Below the pieces are notes generated by a model. That model did not search any database. It was not told the origin of the DNA and worked only from the letters and a program-made list of their open reading frames with translations. Shown one piece after another: positions 1-8,480 of a stretch of DNA of 64,000 bases. Every line of letters begins with the position of its first letter. Within the stretch, counting starts at the first letter, position 1. A program made the translations under genes and the position numbers. The stretch spans positions 1 to 64,000 of the forward strand of contig JAGATB010000003.1 in the NCBI GenBank assembly GCA_017621495.1, written 5' to 3'. The DNA comes from Clostridia bacterium. Its GTDB lineage: Bacteria; Bacillota; Clostridia; UMGS1810.

Positions 1-146
1 AACGATTCAGCTCGACCCCGAAAATCGCTTAGACGAAAATTACAGATAGCAAAACAGACATCGTGGTCGGCGTAGGGTATGCTCCTTTACGCAGGGCGGA
101 TGTTTTCCTCTATCTAAGTTACTGATATAAACTCCAATTTAGCATT

Positions 147-1562
147 CTATTCCTTTTTCAATTTCCCCAAAATCATATACATTCCAACATACGCCACCGC
201 CTGCCATATAGGCTCTTTAAACCAAAACGCAGTCAATGCGCATCCGAATGGCAGTATAATAAAATTAAACCAATCCGGCTTAAGTCCCGTCACCCTTGCG
301 GCTTTGCCCAGGCTTAGCGTAAGGTTAAAAATTTCGCTGATATACAGCATAGCTATGTAAAATACAGGCCCCAGCCTCGGCATGAGTACAAGTATCGATA
401 TTATGCGCAGGCAGGAGTCTGTAATATTATATTTTAGGCTTGCATTCTGCAGGTTCAGTCCTTTTAATATACTGTCTGCCACCGTGTCCAGATACATTGG
501 CACAGCCAGCAGTGCCAGTAGTCCCAGGTAATATGAAACCCTCTGCTCCTTGAAAAAAGAACGGCTTAGAAGCTCGTGATGCTTAAAGAGCATCAGTGCA
601 ATAAATACCGAGAACATCATAACCGTGTTTATGGCAAGACTCGACACATGCCGTATACCGTTTTTTCGTCCGGTGGCATTCATCTCGCTCATTTCCGGTA
701 CCAGCATGGATGAAAATGCCTGTATAAATACCGTAGGAAACATCAGTATTGACATTGCCATTGCTTTGATTATACCGTATTCACCTATCGGATTTGAGGT
801 TCCGAATTTTTCAAACTGCATGGGTATCATGAGATTTTCTACTGCAACCAGGGCAGTTCTTAGATATGACCCCAGTGCAATTGGCACACAGATGTCAAAA
901 ATATCTCTGAAAACTGCCTTTCGGGAGTTCAAAAAACCTTTTTTGAGTATAATCATACAGGAAAAACTATCGAAGAGGAAAGCCGTTAAATTTGATGCGG
1001 CACAGCCATATACCAGACACATATATGCCTTGGGTGTACCGGCAAATTTTTGCAGCAGGAGTATGGTTATGCATATACAAACTCCCTCCTCCAGAAGTGA
1101 GCTTGCGGTGATAACGCCTGCCTTTCGTTTGGCTATGAAATATCCCCTGTATACTGAGGAAGCACCCATGCACGGCAGAGCAAAGGCGAGCAGCCTTAAT
1201 GCGGATACCACTCCCGGCTGCTTTATGAAGTGATTTTGTATGAAATCCGCCCCTGTGAAGAAAAATAAAAATCCCACCAAAGACATCACCAGAGAGATTG
1301 TGAGGCATTTTTTGATTACACTGCTTTCACCGGCACGGTTTTCGGCTACGAGCCGGGTCACTGCAAATCCCGTGCCCGATGCGGCAAAGGTTATGCCGAA
1401 GGTGAAAACGGAAAAAATCATATGGTAGATGCCCATTGCCGATGCTCCGGCTTTTGCCGATATGTATATATTTGTTGCCATGCCTGCTATGCGTATTATC
1501 AGCATAGATGCCGACATTATGAATACATTTATAATAAATCGTCTTTTTCTCAATTGCAGCAC
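147..1562 (-). CDS. SpoVB/MurJ-family polysaccharide (lipid-linked precursor) flippase
   Basis: Integral membrane protein of the MATE/MOP flippase superfamily, about 471 residues with roughly 12-14 hydrophobic helices spread evenly and no large soluble domain. The N-terminal pattern (positively charged start, then IIRIAGMATNIYISAKAG) and the helix-1/2 spacing match stage V sporulation protein B, which is thought to move lipid-linked precursors for spore cortex peptidoglycan across the membrane. It is transcribed divergently from a second flippase of the same superfamily at 1676. The start is uncertain: GTG at 1562 sits only a few bases from the GGGAG ribosome binding site, while TTG at 1553 has about 10 bases of spacing. 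Function is a family-level inference; the sporulation role is supported by the neighbouring yab genes. Confidence 0.8.
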   Translation of the reverse strand: MLQLRKRRFIINVFIMSASMLIIRIAGMATNIYISAKAGASAMGIYHMIFSVFTFGITFAASGTGFAVTRLVAENRAGESSVIKKCLTISLVMSLVGFLFFFTGADFIQNHFIKQPGVVSALRLLAFALPCMGASSVYRGYFIAKRKAGVITASSLLEEGVCICITILLLQKFAGTPKAYMCLVYGCAASNLTAFLFDSFSCMIILKKGFLNSRKAVFRDIFDICVPIALGSYLRTALVAVENLMIPMQFEKFGTSNPIGEYGIIKAMAMSILMFPTVFIQAFSSMLVPEMSEMNATGRKNGIRHVSSLAINTVMMFSVFIALMLFKHHELLSRSFFKEQRVSYYLGLLALLAVPMYLDTVADSILKGLNLQNASLKYNITDSCLRIISILVLMPRLGPVFYIAMLYISEIFNLTLSLGKAARVTGLKPDWFNFIILPFGCALTAFWFKEPIWQAVAYVGMYMILGKLKKE

Positions 1563-1616
1563 GCTCCCTTTTTATAATTATATGAGCTTATTTACAAAAA
1601 ATTTTAAAATATGCAT

Positions 1617-1644
1617 TTGATTTTTTTGTAATATATGGTATACT
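1617..1644 (+). promoter_or_regulatory. Candidate promoter of the flippase-rqcP-yabPQ cluster
   Basis: TTGATT at 1617-1622 and TATACT at 1639-1644 are separated by 16 bases, about 30 bases upstream of the AAAGGAG ribosome binding site of the gene starting at 1676. Confidence 0.5.
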
Positions 1645-1675
1645 ATTAATAACTACTGTCAAAGGAGATAACTTT

Positions 1676-3265
1676 ATGAGTTCTGATAAAAAACAAACCT
1701 TTATGAAAGGTGCACTTATTCTGGTAATTGCCAATTTGATTGTAAAAGTGATAGGAGCGGCATTCAAGATACCTCTTACATATCTGCTTGACGAGGAGGG
1801 TATGGCGCTTTTCTCTACGAGCTATACTATGTATACGTGGCTTTTTATAGTGGCTACTGCCGGTATACCTGTAGCCATATCCAGGATGATATCCGAGGCA
1901 CGTGCCAAGGGTAACCATAACGAGGTAAAGCGTATATTCAGTGTCAGCCGTAAGCTTTTGGCTTTTATAGGTATTGCAGGTACACTTATACTGTATTTGG
2001 GTGCGGGAGCATTTGCGCGACTGCTTAAAAACCCCGACGCAGAGCTGGGTATCAAGGCTATATCTCCGGCGGTGCTTTTTGTAGCATTTATGAGTGCGTA
2101 CAGGGGATATTTTCAGGGACATCAGGATATGTTTCCCACGGCATTTTCGGAGGTCAGCGAGGCTATAGGCAAGCTTGTCATAGGATATCTGGGAGCATAC
2201 TTTATGATTAAGACCAGTGTGGCTCACGGTGCCGCCGGGGCGGTATTCGGAGTTGCTATGGGCGGGCTTCTGGGATTTTTGACACTTTTCATAGTGTACA
2301 GCATCAAACGCAAAAAATCCGCAGGCGAAAGGTCTGTAGGCTTGGTGCGTTCCAACGGCACTATACTTAAGGAGCTTATAAGGATAGCAGTGCCCATTAC
2401 CATAGGAGCATCTGTATTTAGTCTTACTACGCTCATAGATACTGCTATGATTATGCACAATCTCCAGTCCAGCGGTTTTTCATATGAGGAGGCTAAGCAT
2501 TTGTACGGCTCCTATACCGGTTACGCGGTACCGCTGTTTAATCTGCCACCCACGCTGATTTCTGCCATTACTATAAGCCTTGTACCGGCAGTATCTGCAG
2601 CTTTGGCAGACGGAGATAGCAAGCTGGCACGTCACACAGCAGGCAACAGCATATCAATTACCACATTATTTGCACTTCCCTGTGCAGTTGGTATGGCTAT
2701 ACTCTCCGAGCCCATACTCAGCCTGGTATACAATAATACCAATGCTGCCAATACACTTAGTGTACTCTCTTATGCCATAGTTTTTGTGTCACTGGTTATG
2801 GTTACCAATGCCATACTGCAGTCCGTAGGTAAAGAGAGAATCCCTGTGGTGAATATGCTTATAGGCGGTGTGGTAAAGATAGCGGTAAACGGATTTTTGG
2901 TTAAAAATCCGGATATTAATATAGTGGGTGCTCCCATAGGAACTATAGCTTGTTATGTGGTGATACTTGCACTTAATATGTTCTTTATCATAAAAGAGCT
3001 CAGACTTAAGCTCCCGGTGATGCAGTATATCATAAAGCCCCTGGCGGCAGTTGCACTTATGGCGGTATCTGTAATCCTGGTGTATCGTATACTGCCTCTG
3101 GGTGATAAGCTTAACCTGGTGATATCAATTATAGCCGGTGCTGCGGTATACGGCTCGGCGCTTATACTCTTTGGGGCTTTGAGCGAACAACTGCTCGCTT
3201 CTATACCGGGTATGAACAGGCTTATACCCATACTTAAGAAATTTCGTTTATTAAAATCAGAGTAA
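1676..3265 (+). CDS. SpoVB/YabM-type MOP flippase
   Basis: A 529-residue polytopic membrane protein of the MOP flippase superfamily (MurJ/SpoVB/YabM branch), expected to translocate lipid-linked cell-wall or spore-wall precursors. Visible features are about 14 hydrophobic helices, an N-terminal FMKGALILVIANLIVKVIGA signature, and a YRGYFQGHQDMFPTA segment typical of SpoVB-like proteins. Start ATG 1676 has AAAGGAG 8 bases upstream. Its position just before rqcP, yabP, yabQ, divIC and an S1 protein mirrors the Bacillus yabM-yabN-yabO-yabP-yabQ-divIC-yabR order, except that the MazG-type gene yabN is absent. This places it as a YabM equivalent. Whether it acts in vegetative wall or spore cortex synthesis cannot be told from sequence. 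Confidence 0.85.
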   Translation: MSSDKKQTFMKGALILVIANLIVKVIGAAFKIPLTYLLDEEGMALFSTSYTMYTWLFIVATAGIPVAISRMISEARAKGNHNEVKRIFSVSRKLLAFIGIAGTLILYLGAGAFARLLKNPDAELGIKAISPAVLFVAFMSAYRGYFQGHQDMFPTAFSEVSEAIGKLVIGYLGAYFMIKTSVAHGAAGAVFGVAMGGLLGFLTLFIVYSIKRKKSAGERSVGLVRSNGTILKELIRIAVPITIGASVFSLTTLIDTAMIMHNLQSSGFSYEEAKHLYGSYTGYAVPLFNLPPTLISAITISLVPAVSAALADGDSKLARHTAGNSISITTLFALPCAVGMAILSEPILSLVYNNTNAANTLSVLSYAIVFVSLVMVTNAILQSVGKERIPVVNMLIGGVVKIAVNGFLVKNPDINIVGAPIGTIACYVVILALNMFFIIKELRLKLPVMQYIIKPLAAVALMAVSVILVYRILPLGDKLNLVISIIAGAAVYGSALILFGALSEQLLASIPGMNRLIPILKKFRLLKSE

Positions 3266-3286
3266 TGTGAAAGAAGGTTGATAAAA

Positions 3287-3526
3287 ATGAGATTGGATAA
3301 ATATTTAAAGGTTTCCAGACTTATAAAAAGGAGAACCGTAGCCTGCGAGGCATGTGAGCTGGGCAAGGTTACTGTAAACGGCAAGGTGGCAAAGCCCTCA
3401 GCCAATGTAAACGAGGGTGATATCATAGCTATCACATTTGGTGAAAAGACCACCACTGTAAGGATAGAAAAAGTAGCGGAGCATGCTTTAAAGGCTGATG
3501 CCTCCGATATGTACACAGTTTTGTAA
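3287..3526 (+). CDS. rqcP: RqcP (YabO) S4-domain ribosome quality control RNA-binding protein
   Basis: An 79-residue S4-type RNA-binding protein beginning MRLDKYLKVSRLIKRR, the hallmark of the HslR/RqcP family. In Bacillus RqcP binds 50S subunits with peptidyl-tRNA and RqcH and helps poly-alanine tailing of stalled nascent chains. The S4 core spans about residues 1-50 (RLIKRRTVACEACELGKVTVNG). ATG 3287 is chosen over an in-frame TTG at 3278 because AAGAAGG at 3271-3277 then lies 9 bases upstream. It starts 21 bases after the flippase stop and is probably cotranscribed with it. The length equals the usual size for the family. Confidence 0.9.
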   Translation: MRLDKYLKVSRLIKRRTVACEACELGKVTVNGKVAKPSANVNEGDIIAITFGEKTTTVRIEKVAEHALKADASDMYTVL

Positions 3527-3527
3527 T

Positions 3528-3580
3528 ACAAGCCGCCTTTTTTGCATATTTATATAATATAAATATCAGAAAAGGCGGTT
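3528..3580 (+). promoter_or_regulatory. Long hairpin enclosing the yabP ribosome binding site
   Basis: AAGCCGCCTTTT at about 3530-3541 pairs with AAAAGGCGGTT at 3570-3580, with an inner ATTTATAT/ATATAAAT stem. The 3' arm contains the AAAGGCGG that serves as yabP ribosome binding site, so the structure may limit read-through translation, or act as a weak terminator between rqcP and yabP. Confidence 0.5.
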
Positions 3581-3586
3581 ATTAAA

Positions 3587-3889
3587 ATGGAAGAGAAAAA
3601 AACAGTAAAACAACCAAGAAACGAATCGGTACATAACCTGATATTGGAGAACCGCAGGAAGCTAAGTGTCTCCGGTATAGAAGAGGTGGAGAGCTTTAAC
3701 GAAGAGGAGATAATCCTGCGTACCACTCATCACGGTGTACTGGTTATCAAGGGCAGTGGTCTGCATATAAACAGGCTCAATGTGGACAGCGGTGATGTAA
3801 GTATCGTAGGAGAGGTTACTGCTATGGATTACATTGATGAGTCCTTAAAGTCCAAAGGCCCCGGCCTTTTGTCCAGACTTCTGAGATAA
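3587..3889 (+). CDS. yabP: Sporulation protein YabP
   Basis: A 100-residue YabP/YqfC-family protein: core from about residue 20 (ILENRRKLSVSGIEEVESFNEE) through TTHHGVLVIKGSGLHINRLNVDSGDVSIVGEV, the conserved signature of the family. In Bacillus YabP is made in the mother cell under sigma-E and is needed for efficient sporulation, probably at the forespore membrane with YabQ. ATG 3587 follows AAAGGCGG at a good distance. It lies between rqcP and yabQ, exactly as in the Bacillus cluster. The C-terminal MDYIDESLKSKGPGLLSRLLR tail is amphipathic and may contact membrane. Confidence 0.9.
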   Translation: MEEKKTVKQPRNESVHNLILENRRKLSVSGIEEVESFNEEEIILRTTHHGVLVIKGSGLHINRLNVDSGDVSIVGEVTAMDYIDESLKSKGPGLLSRLLR

Positions 3890-3905
3890 CGGCGGTGAGG
3901 TTGAA

Positions 3906-4430
3906 GTGGAGATATCGGTTTCAAACCAGGCAATTGTATTTCTGGGGATGGTGCTGTGCGGAGTAGTATGCGGTGTGGTTTTTGATATTTTCAGAGCTAT
4001 CCGCCGATGCAGGAAATCCGCAAACTCAGTTATAGCAGCTCAGGATTTGCTTTTTTGGATTATCGAGCTGGTCATAGTGTATATGGCTGCCTTTAGGCTC
4101 AATTATGCCCATGTGAGGGCATATGAGGGTATAGCCCTTGTGATAGGCTCAGTGATATATTTTATGACACTTTCTAAGTATACGGTGCGTTTTGTATGTA
4201 TCTGTATAGCTTTTGCAGTGAAGATTACACTACTGGTGCTGACACCTGTGATGAAAGCTGCCCGATTGGCACTAAGACCCATTAAGGCGCTGACAGTGTT
4301 TATTACTGCCAAGGCTTCACGTATTAAGCTCTTGGCTAAAATGCATATGAGAAATATTACCGATAAGGTGCGTTTAAAGATAAATGATATTTTTGTCCGC
4401 ACCAAACCGGAAGAAAAAACCGAGGGATAA
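3906..4430 (+). CDS. yabQ: Spore cortex biosynthesis protein YabQ
   Basis: A 174-residue membrane protein with at least four hydrophobic segments (about residues 8-30, 48-66, 75-92, 97-115) and a basic cytosolic tail. The N-terminal GMVLCGVVCGVVFDIFRAIRR is typical of YabQ, a mother-cell sporulation protein required for spore cortex formation in Bacillus. GTG 3906 is the likely start, with GGTGAGG ending at 3900; it begins 16 bases after yabP, so the two are translated from one message. There is no sign of damage. The gene is short compared with some homologues but within the family range. Confidence 0.85.
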   Translation: MEISVSNQAIVFLGMVLCGVVCGVVFDIFRAIRRCRKSANSVIAAQDLLFWIIELVIVYMAAFRLNYAHVRAYEGIALVIGSVIYFMTLSKYTVRFVCICIAFAVKITLLVLTPVMKAARLALRPIKALTVFITAKASRIKLLAKMHMRNITDKVRLKINDIFVRTKPEEKTEG

Positions 4431-4502
4431 TATCAATATGGGTGATAAAAAACTGCTTTCTTTATGTGCTTTAAAAAAATTTTGAAAAATTGAAAAAATT
4501 TC

Positions 4503-4531
4503 TTTACAATTCAGTGTTAATGTGATATTAT
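4503..4531 (+). promoter_or_regulatory. Candidate promoter of divIC
   Basis: TTTACA at 4503-4508 and TATTAT at 4526-4531 with a 17-base spacer, about 40 bases upstream of the divIC start. It separates the vegetative division gene from the sporulation genes before it. Confidence 0.55.
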
Positions 4532-4572
4532 AAGAACAGTGAAATATTTATGCTGTATGTGGAGGTGAGCCT

Positions 4573-4854
4573 GTGAAGAAGAGAAAAAAGCGCAATGGTT
4601 TTGTTAAGATAATGGTTGTATTTTCAATCTGCTTGTTGTCATGCCTTTTTTATAATAAGTATTCCGGGCTTATGGACTATAACAGAGAGATTGACTCTCT
4701 CAATGCACAGATAGCTGAGCAGGAGGAGTACGGCAAGGAGCTTGATAAGGTTTCTAAGGAGTACGCTTCCGACGAATACGTAGAGAAATATGCAAGATCT
4801 CTGGGTCTTGTGAAACCAAACGAAAAGATTTTCAGAAACTACAGTGAAAAGTAG
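4573..4854 (+). CDS. divIC: Septum formation initiator DivIC/FtsB
   Basis: A 93-residue bitopic division protein: short basic N-terminus (KKRKKRNG), one transmembrane helix at about residues 12-27, then a coiled coil (NREIDSLNAQIAEQEEYGKELDK) and a C-terminal ARSLGLVKPNEKIFR motif characteristic of FtsB/DivIC. It acts in the FtsQLB-type complex that activates septal wall synthesis. GTG 4573 is the start, with GGAGGTGAG immediately upstream. Neighbouring yabQ and the S1 gene give the classic Bacillus/Clostridium order. Confidence 0.9.
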   Translation: MKKRKKRNGFVKIMVVFSICLLSCLFYNKYSGLMDYNREIDSLNAQIAEQEEYGKELDKVSKEYASDEYVEKYARSLGLVKPNEKIFRNYSEK

Positions 4855-4880
4855 GCTCATAGGGGAGGCAGTTTTTAAGT

Positions 4881-5363
4881 ATGCAGGTTGAGGAAGGTAA
4901 GATTGTTACCGGTAAGGTGACCGGGATAACCAAATTCGGAGCTTTTGTGGAGCTTGAGGGCGGAGCCACCGGCCTTGTTCATATATCCGAAGTGTCGCTT
5001 GATTACGTCAATGATATAAATGACCATATTAAAGTCGGCGAAAATGTTGAGGTTAAGGTATTACCTTCGGAAAAAAAGGGTAAAATAGGACTGTCTATCA
5101 AACAGGCTCTCAAAGAAAAGATGGGTATATCCGATACCGGTAAAAAGCCCTTTAAGAAAAGAGAGCCGAGACGTGAAAGAAGTGCTCCGCCCGATTTCAG
5201 TGTGCAGCCTGTGGAGTTTAGCTTTGCTTCCGACAGTGAGGATATGTCTTTTGAAGATAAACTAAACAAATTTAAACAGGCAAGTGACGAGAGAATGCAT
5301 GACATAAAGCGCTCTTTTGAGTCGAAACGAGGCACAAGCAGAAAAAATAATAACAATTATTAA
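4881..5363 (+). CDS. S1-domain RNA-binding protein (YabR-like)
   Basis: A 160-residue protein with one S1 OB-fold domain at about residues 1-72 (VEEGKIVTGKVTGITKFGAF, then GLVHISEVS and VKVLPSEKKGKIGLSIK), the general-stress-protein-13/YabR type. The rest (residues 80-160) is charged and low complexity, KKPFKKREPRRERS followed by an acidic stretch and a basic Asn-rich end, probably disordered RNA-binding tail. It follows divIC by 26 bases and completes the yab cluster. Likely associates with ribosomes or RNA; precise function unknown. Confidence 0.85.
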   Translation: MQVEEGKIVTGKVTGITKFGAFVELEGGATGLVHISEVSLDYVNDINDHIKVGENVEVKVLPSEKKGKIGLSIKQALKEKMGISDTGKKPFKKREPRRERSAPPDFSVQPVEFSFASDSEDMSFEDKLNKFKQASDERMHDIKRSFESKRGTSRKNNNNY

Positions 5364-5383
5364 TAAAATTTTTAAATTTACTA

Positions 5384-5412
5384 TTGACAAACCGTGCCTA
5401 AAGTGGTATTAT
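5384..5412 (+). promoter_or_regulatory. Promoter of the tRNA-Leu/tRNA-Met pair
   Basis: TTGACA at 5384-5389 and TATTAT at 5407-5412, 17-base spacer, about 20 bases upstream of mature tRNA-Leu. Confidence 0.75.
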
Positions 5413-5431
5413 ATTAAGGCACGGTAGGTAC

Positions 5432-5520
5432 GCCGGAGTGGCGGAACTGGCAGACGCACAGGACTTAAAATCCTGCGAGGGTTAAACTTCGTACCGGTTC
5501 GATTCCGGTCTCCGGCACCA
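5432..5520 (+). tRNA. tRNA-Leu (anticodon TAA)
   Basis: An 89-base class II tRNA with acceptor GCCGGAG/CTCCGGC, D-arm, anticodon stem-loop with loop CTTAAAA (anticodon TAA), long variable arm and encoded CCA end. It decodes UUA/UUG leucine codons, frequent in this AT-rich genome. Confidence 0.95.
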
Positions 5521-5545
5521 CTTGTGTACTGATACAATTAAATAT

Positions 5546-5622
<77 letters not shown>

Positions 5623-5626
5623 AAAG

Positions 5627-5667
5627 AAGCGAATGATTTAGATGACATCTAAATTGTTCGCTTTTTT
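5627..5667 (+). terminator. Terminator of the tRNA pair
   Basis: AAGCGAATGATTTAGATG at 5627-5644 pairs with CATCTAAATTGTTCGCTT at 5646-5663 (G-U wobbles allowed), followed by a T tract. The 3' arm and T tract recur in imperfect form at 8481-8505. Confidence 0.8.
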
Positions 5668-5670
5668 CAA
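5646..5670 (+). repeat. Left copy of a cassette-flanking imperfect direct repeat
   Basis: CATCTAAATTGTTCGC plus TTTTTTCAA, matching 22 of 25 bases with 8481-8505. The two copies bracket the RpiR/phosphatase/AEC cassette and the left copy is the 3' arm of the tRNA-fMet terminator, so they resemble attachment-site duplications. Confidence 0.5.
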
Positions 5671-5781
5671 TGGTTTGAGGGCTTTTTGCAAAAATCAGTT
5701 TTGAAACAAAAGGGTAGATGCCAAGCGGTTTTGAACCAGACTTGAACCAGAGAGAGCAGGTATTATACACATGATCTTATC

Positions 5782-5810
5782 TTGACAAACAAGAATAGTT
5801 ATGGTATAAT
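5782..5810 (+). promoter_or_regulatory. Promoter of the RpiR-phosphatase-AEC operon
   Basis: Consensus TTGACA (5782-5787), 17-base spacer ending in TGG, TATAAT (5805-5810). Confidence 0.8.
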
Positions 5811-5869
5811 AGAAATAAATTCTACCAATTCAAATATAGATAGAAAAAAATTCTGAATGAGAGAAAAAT

Positions 5870-6709
5870 ATGGTTATTGCAAAAATACATAATGTGTTTA
5901 AAAATCTTACAGATACAGAGCAAAAGATTGCGTCTTATATTTTAGAGTTTCCGGAAAAGATTGTTAATATGACAGCAAAGGAACTTGCAAGTGCTTGTGG
6001 TACAGTTCCGTCAGCGGTTAATCGCATGTGTAAATCTATTGGCGTGGAAGGCTTTGCAAAACTGAAAATTTCTTTGGCTGCTGCAGTTGGCAAGGAAGGC
6101 TACGATGAAAAGTACATTCCATTTGATAAAGAAGATACTCCAAAGATGATTTTCAATAAGGTTTTTAATTCCGGTATAAATACACTTAAAAGCACCTATC
6201 AAATGATTGATTTTTCAAAAATAGATGAAATATCAAAAAGATTTGCATCAGCGCAACGCATTTTTATATTCGGCGTTGGTACATCTTCTGTGGTTGCAGT
6301 TGATGCAGCGTATAGGTTTTCTCAACTTGATGTTCAGGCGTATGCTTACACAGACATTTTACAGATGAATGTTATGGCAAACAATATGAAAAACGGTGAT
6401 GTTGCATTTGGAATTTCGCACAGCGGAAGAACAAAAGCGGTTGTTGATGCAATGCGCTCTGCAAAGCAAGTTGGTGCGACAACGATAGCATTAACCAGTT
6501 TTACGAAAAGTTTTTTATATACAGATAGTGATTATTCAATTTCGGTATACGCTGATGAAAAAAATTATCCTGTCGAAGCTGTATCTGCTCGTATAGCGCA
6601 TATGTGTGTAATTGATGCGCTTATGCTTTCAATAGCTTCTCTTAATTACGAAGATTATTCAAAACATATTTCTTTAAGAAATGCTGCCCTTGATGGCATA
6701 AGATATTAA
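5870..6709 (+). CDS. RpiR-family transcriptional regulator (HTH plus SIS domain)
   Basis: A 279-residue RpiR-type regulator. Residues 1-75 form the HTH_6 domain (NLTDTEQKIASYILEF, then MTAKELASACGTVPSAVNRM), and about 110-250 a SIS phosphosugar-binding domain with the RIFIFGVGTSSVVAVDAAYR and FGISHSGRTKAVVDAM segments. Such regulators sense phosphorylated sugars and usually control the adjacent operon. It is first gene of a three-gene unit with a phosphatase-fold enzyme and an AEC transporter, all preceded by one strong promoter. Codon use is more AT-rich than in the yab genes, in keeping with an acquired cassette. The ligand is not identifiable. Confidence 0.85.
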   Translation: MVIAKIHNVFKNLTDTEQKIASYILEFPEKIVNMTAKELASACGTVPSAVNRMCKSIGVEGFAKLKISLAAAVGKEGYDEKYIPFDKEDTPKMIFNKVFNSGINTLKSTYQMIDFSKIDEISKRFASAQRIFIFGVGTSSVVAVDAAYRFSQLDVQAYAYTDILQMNVMANNMKNGDVAFGISHSGRTKAVVDAMRSAKQVGATTIALTSFTKSFLYTDSDYSISVYADEKNYPVEAVSARIAHMCVIDALMLSIASLNYEDYSKHISLRNAALDGIRY

Positions 6710-6731
6710 AACAGAAAAGAGGTATAATTAA

Positions 6732-7520
6732 ATGAATAACAAGGTTATTTTAATTTCGATTGACGGTATGCGTCCCGATGGACTTATAAAATGTAAAAAT
6801 CCTTATGTTGATGAGCTAAAGAAAAAGGCATCTTATGCTTTTGATGCAAGAACAGTATTTCCGTCTGTTACACTTCCGTGCCATATGTCAATGTTTCATA
6901 GTGTTCCACCGGAAAGACACGGAACGACCACTAATATATATATGCCGCAGGTGCGACCGATTAGCGGTTTGTTTGAACAGTTAAAAAACGCAGATAAGGT
7001 ATCTGCTATGTATTATGGTTGGGAGCCTCTTCGAGATGTATCAAGACCGGGGTCTCTTAAGGAAGCCGGATATACAAATGCATATTCATTTGAACATACT
7101 GATGCAATGTTAACCGAAAAAGCACTTAGCTACATTAAGTTGGCTAAACCTGATTTTGTGTTTCTTTATATGGTTGAAACGGATGAAAAGGGTGGACATG
7201 ACAATGGATGGATGAGTGATGTTTACCTTGATTATATTAACCATGCAATCGGCAATGTTCAAAGAGTAATTGAAGAAACAAACGGAGAATACACCATAGT
7301 TGTAACAGCCGACCACGGCGGACATGACAGAGCACATGGAAGTGATATGGATGAGGATATGACGATACCAATGTTTTTTTATGGCCCTCAATTTGTGCCC
7401 GGCAGAGAGATTAGAGGGGTAAGTATTCTTGATATAGCACCGACAATAGCTGATATTATGGGGGTTGCCCCGGCGAAAGAATGGGAGGGAAAATCGCTTA
7501 TAGGCGATGAAAATGTATGA
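6732..7520 (+). CDS. Alkaline-phosphatase-superfamily phosphodiesterase/phosphatase
   Basis: A 262-residue enzyme of the type I phosphodiesterase/nucleotide pyrophosphatase branch of the alkaline phosphatase superfamily. Metal ligands and nucleophile are recognisable: ISIDGMRPDG (D11), FPSVTLPCHMS (nucleophile T47), DEKGGHDNGW and TADHGGHDRAHG (about 193-204). It has no signal peptide, so it acts in the cytoplasm. It hydrolyses a phosphate mono- or diester of unknown identity; with an RpiR regulator and a permease alongside, an imported phosphorylated or phosphorylatable organic compound is a reasonable guess. Starts 22 bases after the regulator and overlaps the next gene by ATGA. Confidence 0.85.
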   Translation: MNNKVILISIDGMRPDGLIKCKNPYVDELKKKASYAFDARTVFPSVTLPCHMSMFHSVPPERHGTTTNIYMPQVRPISGLFEQLKNADKVSAMYYGWEPLRDVSRPGSLKEAGYTNAYSFEHTDAMLTEKALSYIKLAKPDFVFLYMVETDEKGGHDNGWMSDVYLDYINHAIGNVQRVIEETNGEYTIVVTADHGGHDRAHGSDMDEDMTIPMFFYGPQFVPGREIRGVSILDIAPTIADIMGVAPAKEWEGKSLIGDENV

Positions 7521-8446
7521 GTGTTTTTTTAACTACATTAAATCAGATAGCTTTCCTTTTTGGATTTATTGTTATAGGGTTCATACTTGTTAAAATTAAA
7601 GTATTACCTGAAAATTCGGCTGCGGTTTTATCCAAACTGGAAAACACAATTTTTATACCTGCGCTTGTTATGGGAACATTTATCGAAAATTTTACCCTGG
7701 AGAGAATAGGTGCTACATGGAAACTGTTGTCAGTAAGTTTTATAATAGCTTTTATTACGATTCCTTTTGCAATTTTGGTTTCCAAATTGGTTACAAAAGA
7801 TAAGTATATTCAAAAAATTTATACTTATGGGTTGTCATTTTCGAATTTTGGGTTCATGGGAAATGCAGTGGTAAGTAGCTTGTTTCCTGATGTTTTTTTT
7901 GAATATTTAATTTTCACATTGCCATTATGGATGCTTATATATATATGGGGAGTGCCAAGGCTTCTTATTGCAGATTCAGGAAAAAAACATACATTTACGG
8001 AATCTATGAAATCTTTTGTTAATCCTATGTTTATAGCAATGCTGATAGGTATGTTAATTGGTCTATCAAGAATTAATCTTCCTGAGTGGACTATGTCACT
8101 GATAAATGTATCGGGAGATTGCATGTCACCGATTGCCATGATTCTTACTGGAGTGGTGGTATCGTCTATATCCCTGAAAAAAACTTTTTTAAATGTAAGA
8201 ATTTATATTGTTTCGATTATAAGGCTTATTATTATGCCTGCCCTTTTCGTATCAGTGGCATCTTTTTTCAAAATTCCTGAAACAACCTATATCTGTGCAC
8301 TTTGTTCTCTTGCAATGCCTCTTGGACTTAATACAATTGTTATTCCAAGTGCGTTTGGCAAGGATACAACGGTTGCAGCAGGTATGGCAGTAATTTCTCA
8401 TTTACTTTCTTGTATAACGATTCCGCTTATTTTTTCAATCATATAG
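7517..8446 (+). CDS. AEC-family (auxin efflux carrier-like) transporter
   Basis: A 309-residue membrane protein with about ten hydrophobic helices in two five-helix halves, as in the AEC/MdcF family of bacterial organic-acid transporters. The N-terminal FLFGFIVIGFILVKIKVLPE and the FSNFGFMGNAVV segment (about residue 108) are characteristic. Start ATG 7517 overlaps the TGA of the phosphatase gene (ATGA), implying translational coupling. The substrate is probably a small anion linked to the upstream enzyme; direction of transport is unknown. Confidence 0.85.
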   Translation: MSVFLTTLNQIAFLFGFIVIGFILVKIKVLPENSAAVLSKLENTIFIPALVMGTFIENFTLERIGATWKLLSVSFIIAFITIPFAILVSKLVTKDKYIQKIYTYGLSFSNFGFMGNAVVSSLFPDVFFEYLIFTLPLWMLIYIWGVPRLLIADSGKKHTFTESMKSFVNPMFIAMLIGMLIGLSRINLPEWTMSLINVSGDCMSPIAMILTGVVVSSISLKKTFLNVRIYIVSIIRLIIMPALFVSVASFFKIPETTYICALCSLAMPLGLNTIVIPSAFGKDTTVAAGMAVISHLLSCITIPLIFSII

Positions 8447-8480
8447 AACAGATCATCAATGACAAGAAATTAATAAATGG

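Noticed and set aside
1-146. GC-richer opening segment
   Set aside because: No tRNA, riboswitch or clear terminator could be folded with confidence.
625-1233. Long plus-strand ORF opposite the SpoVB-like gene
   Set aside because: Shadow frame of a clear membrane protein; no ribosome binding site or family resemblance.
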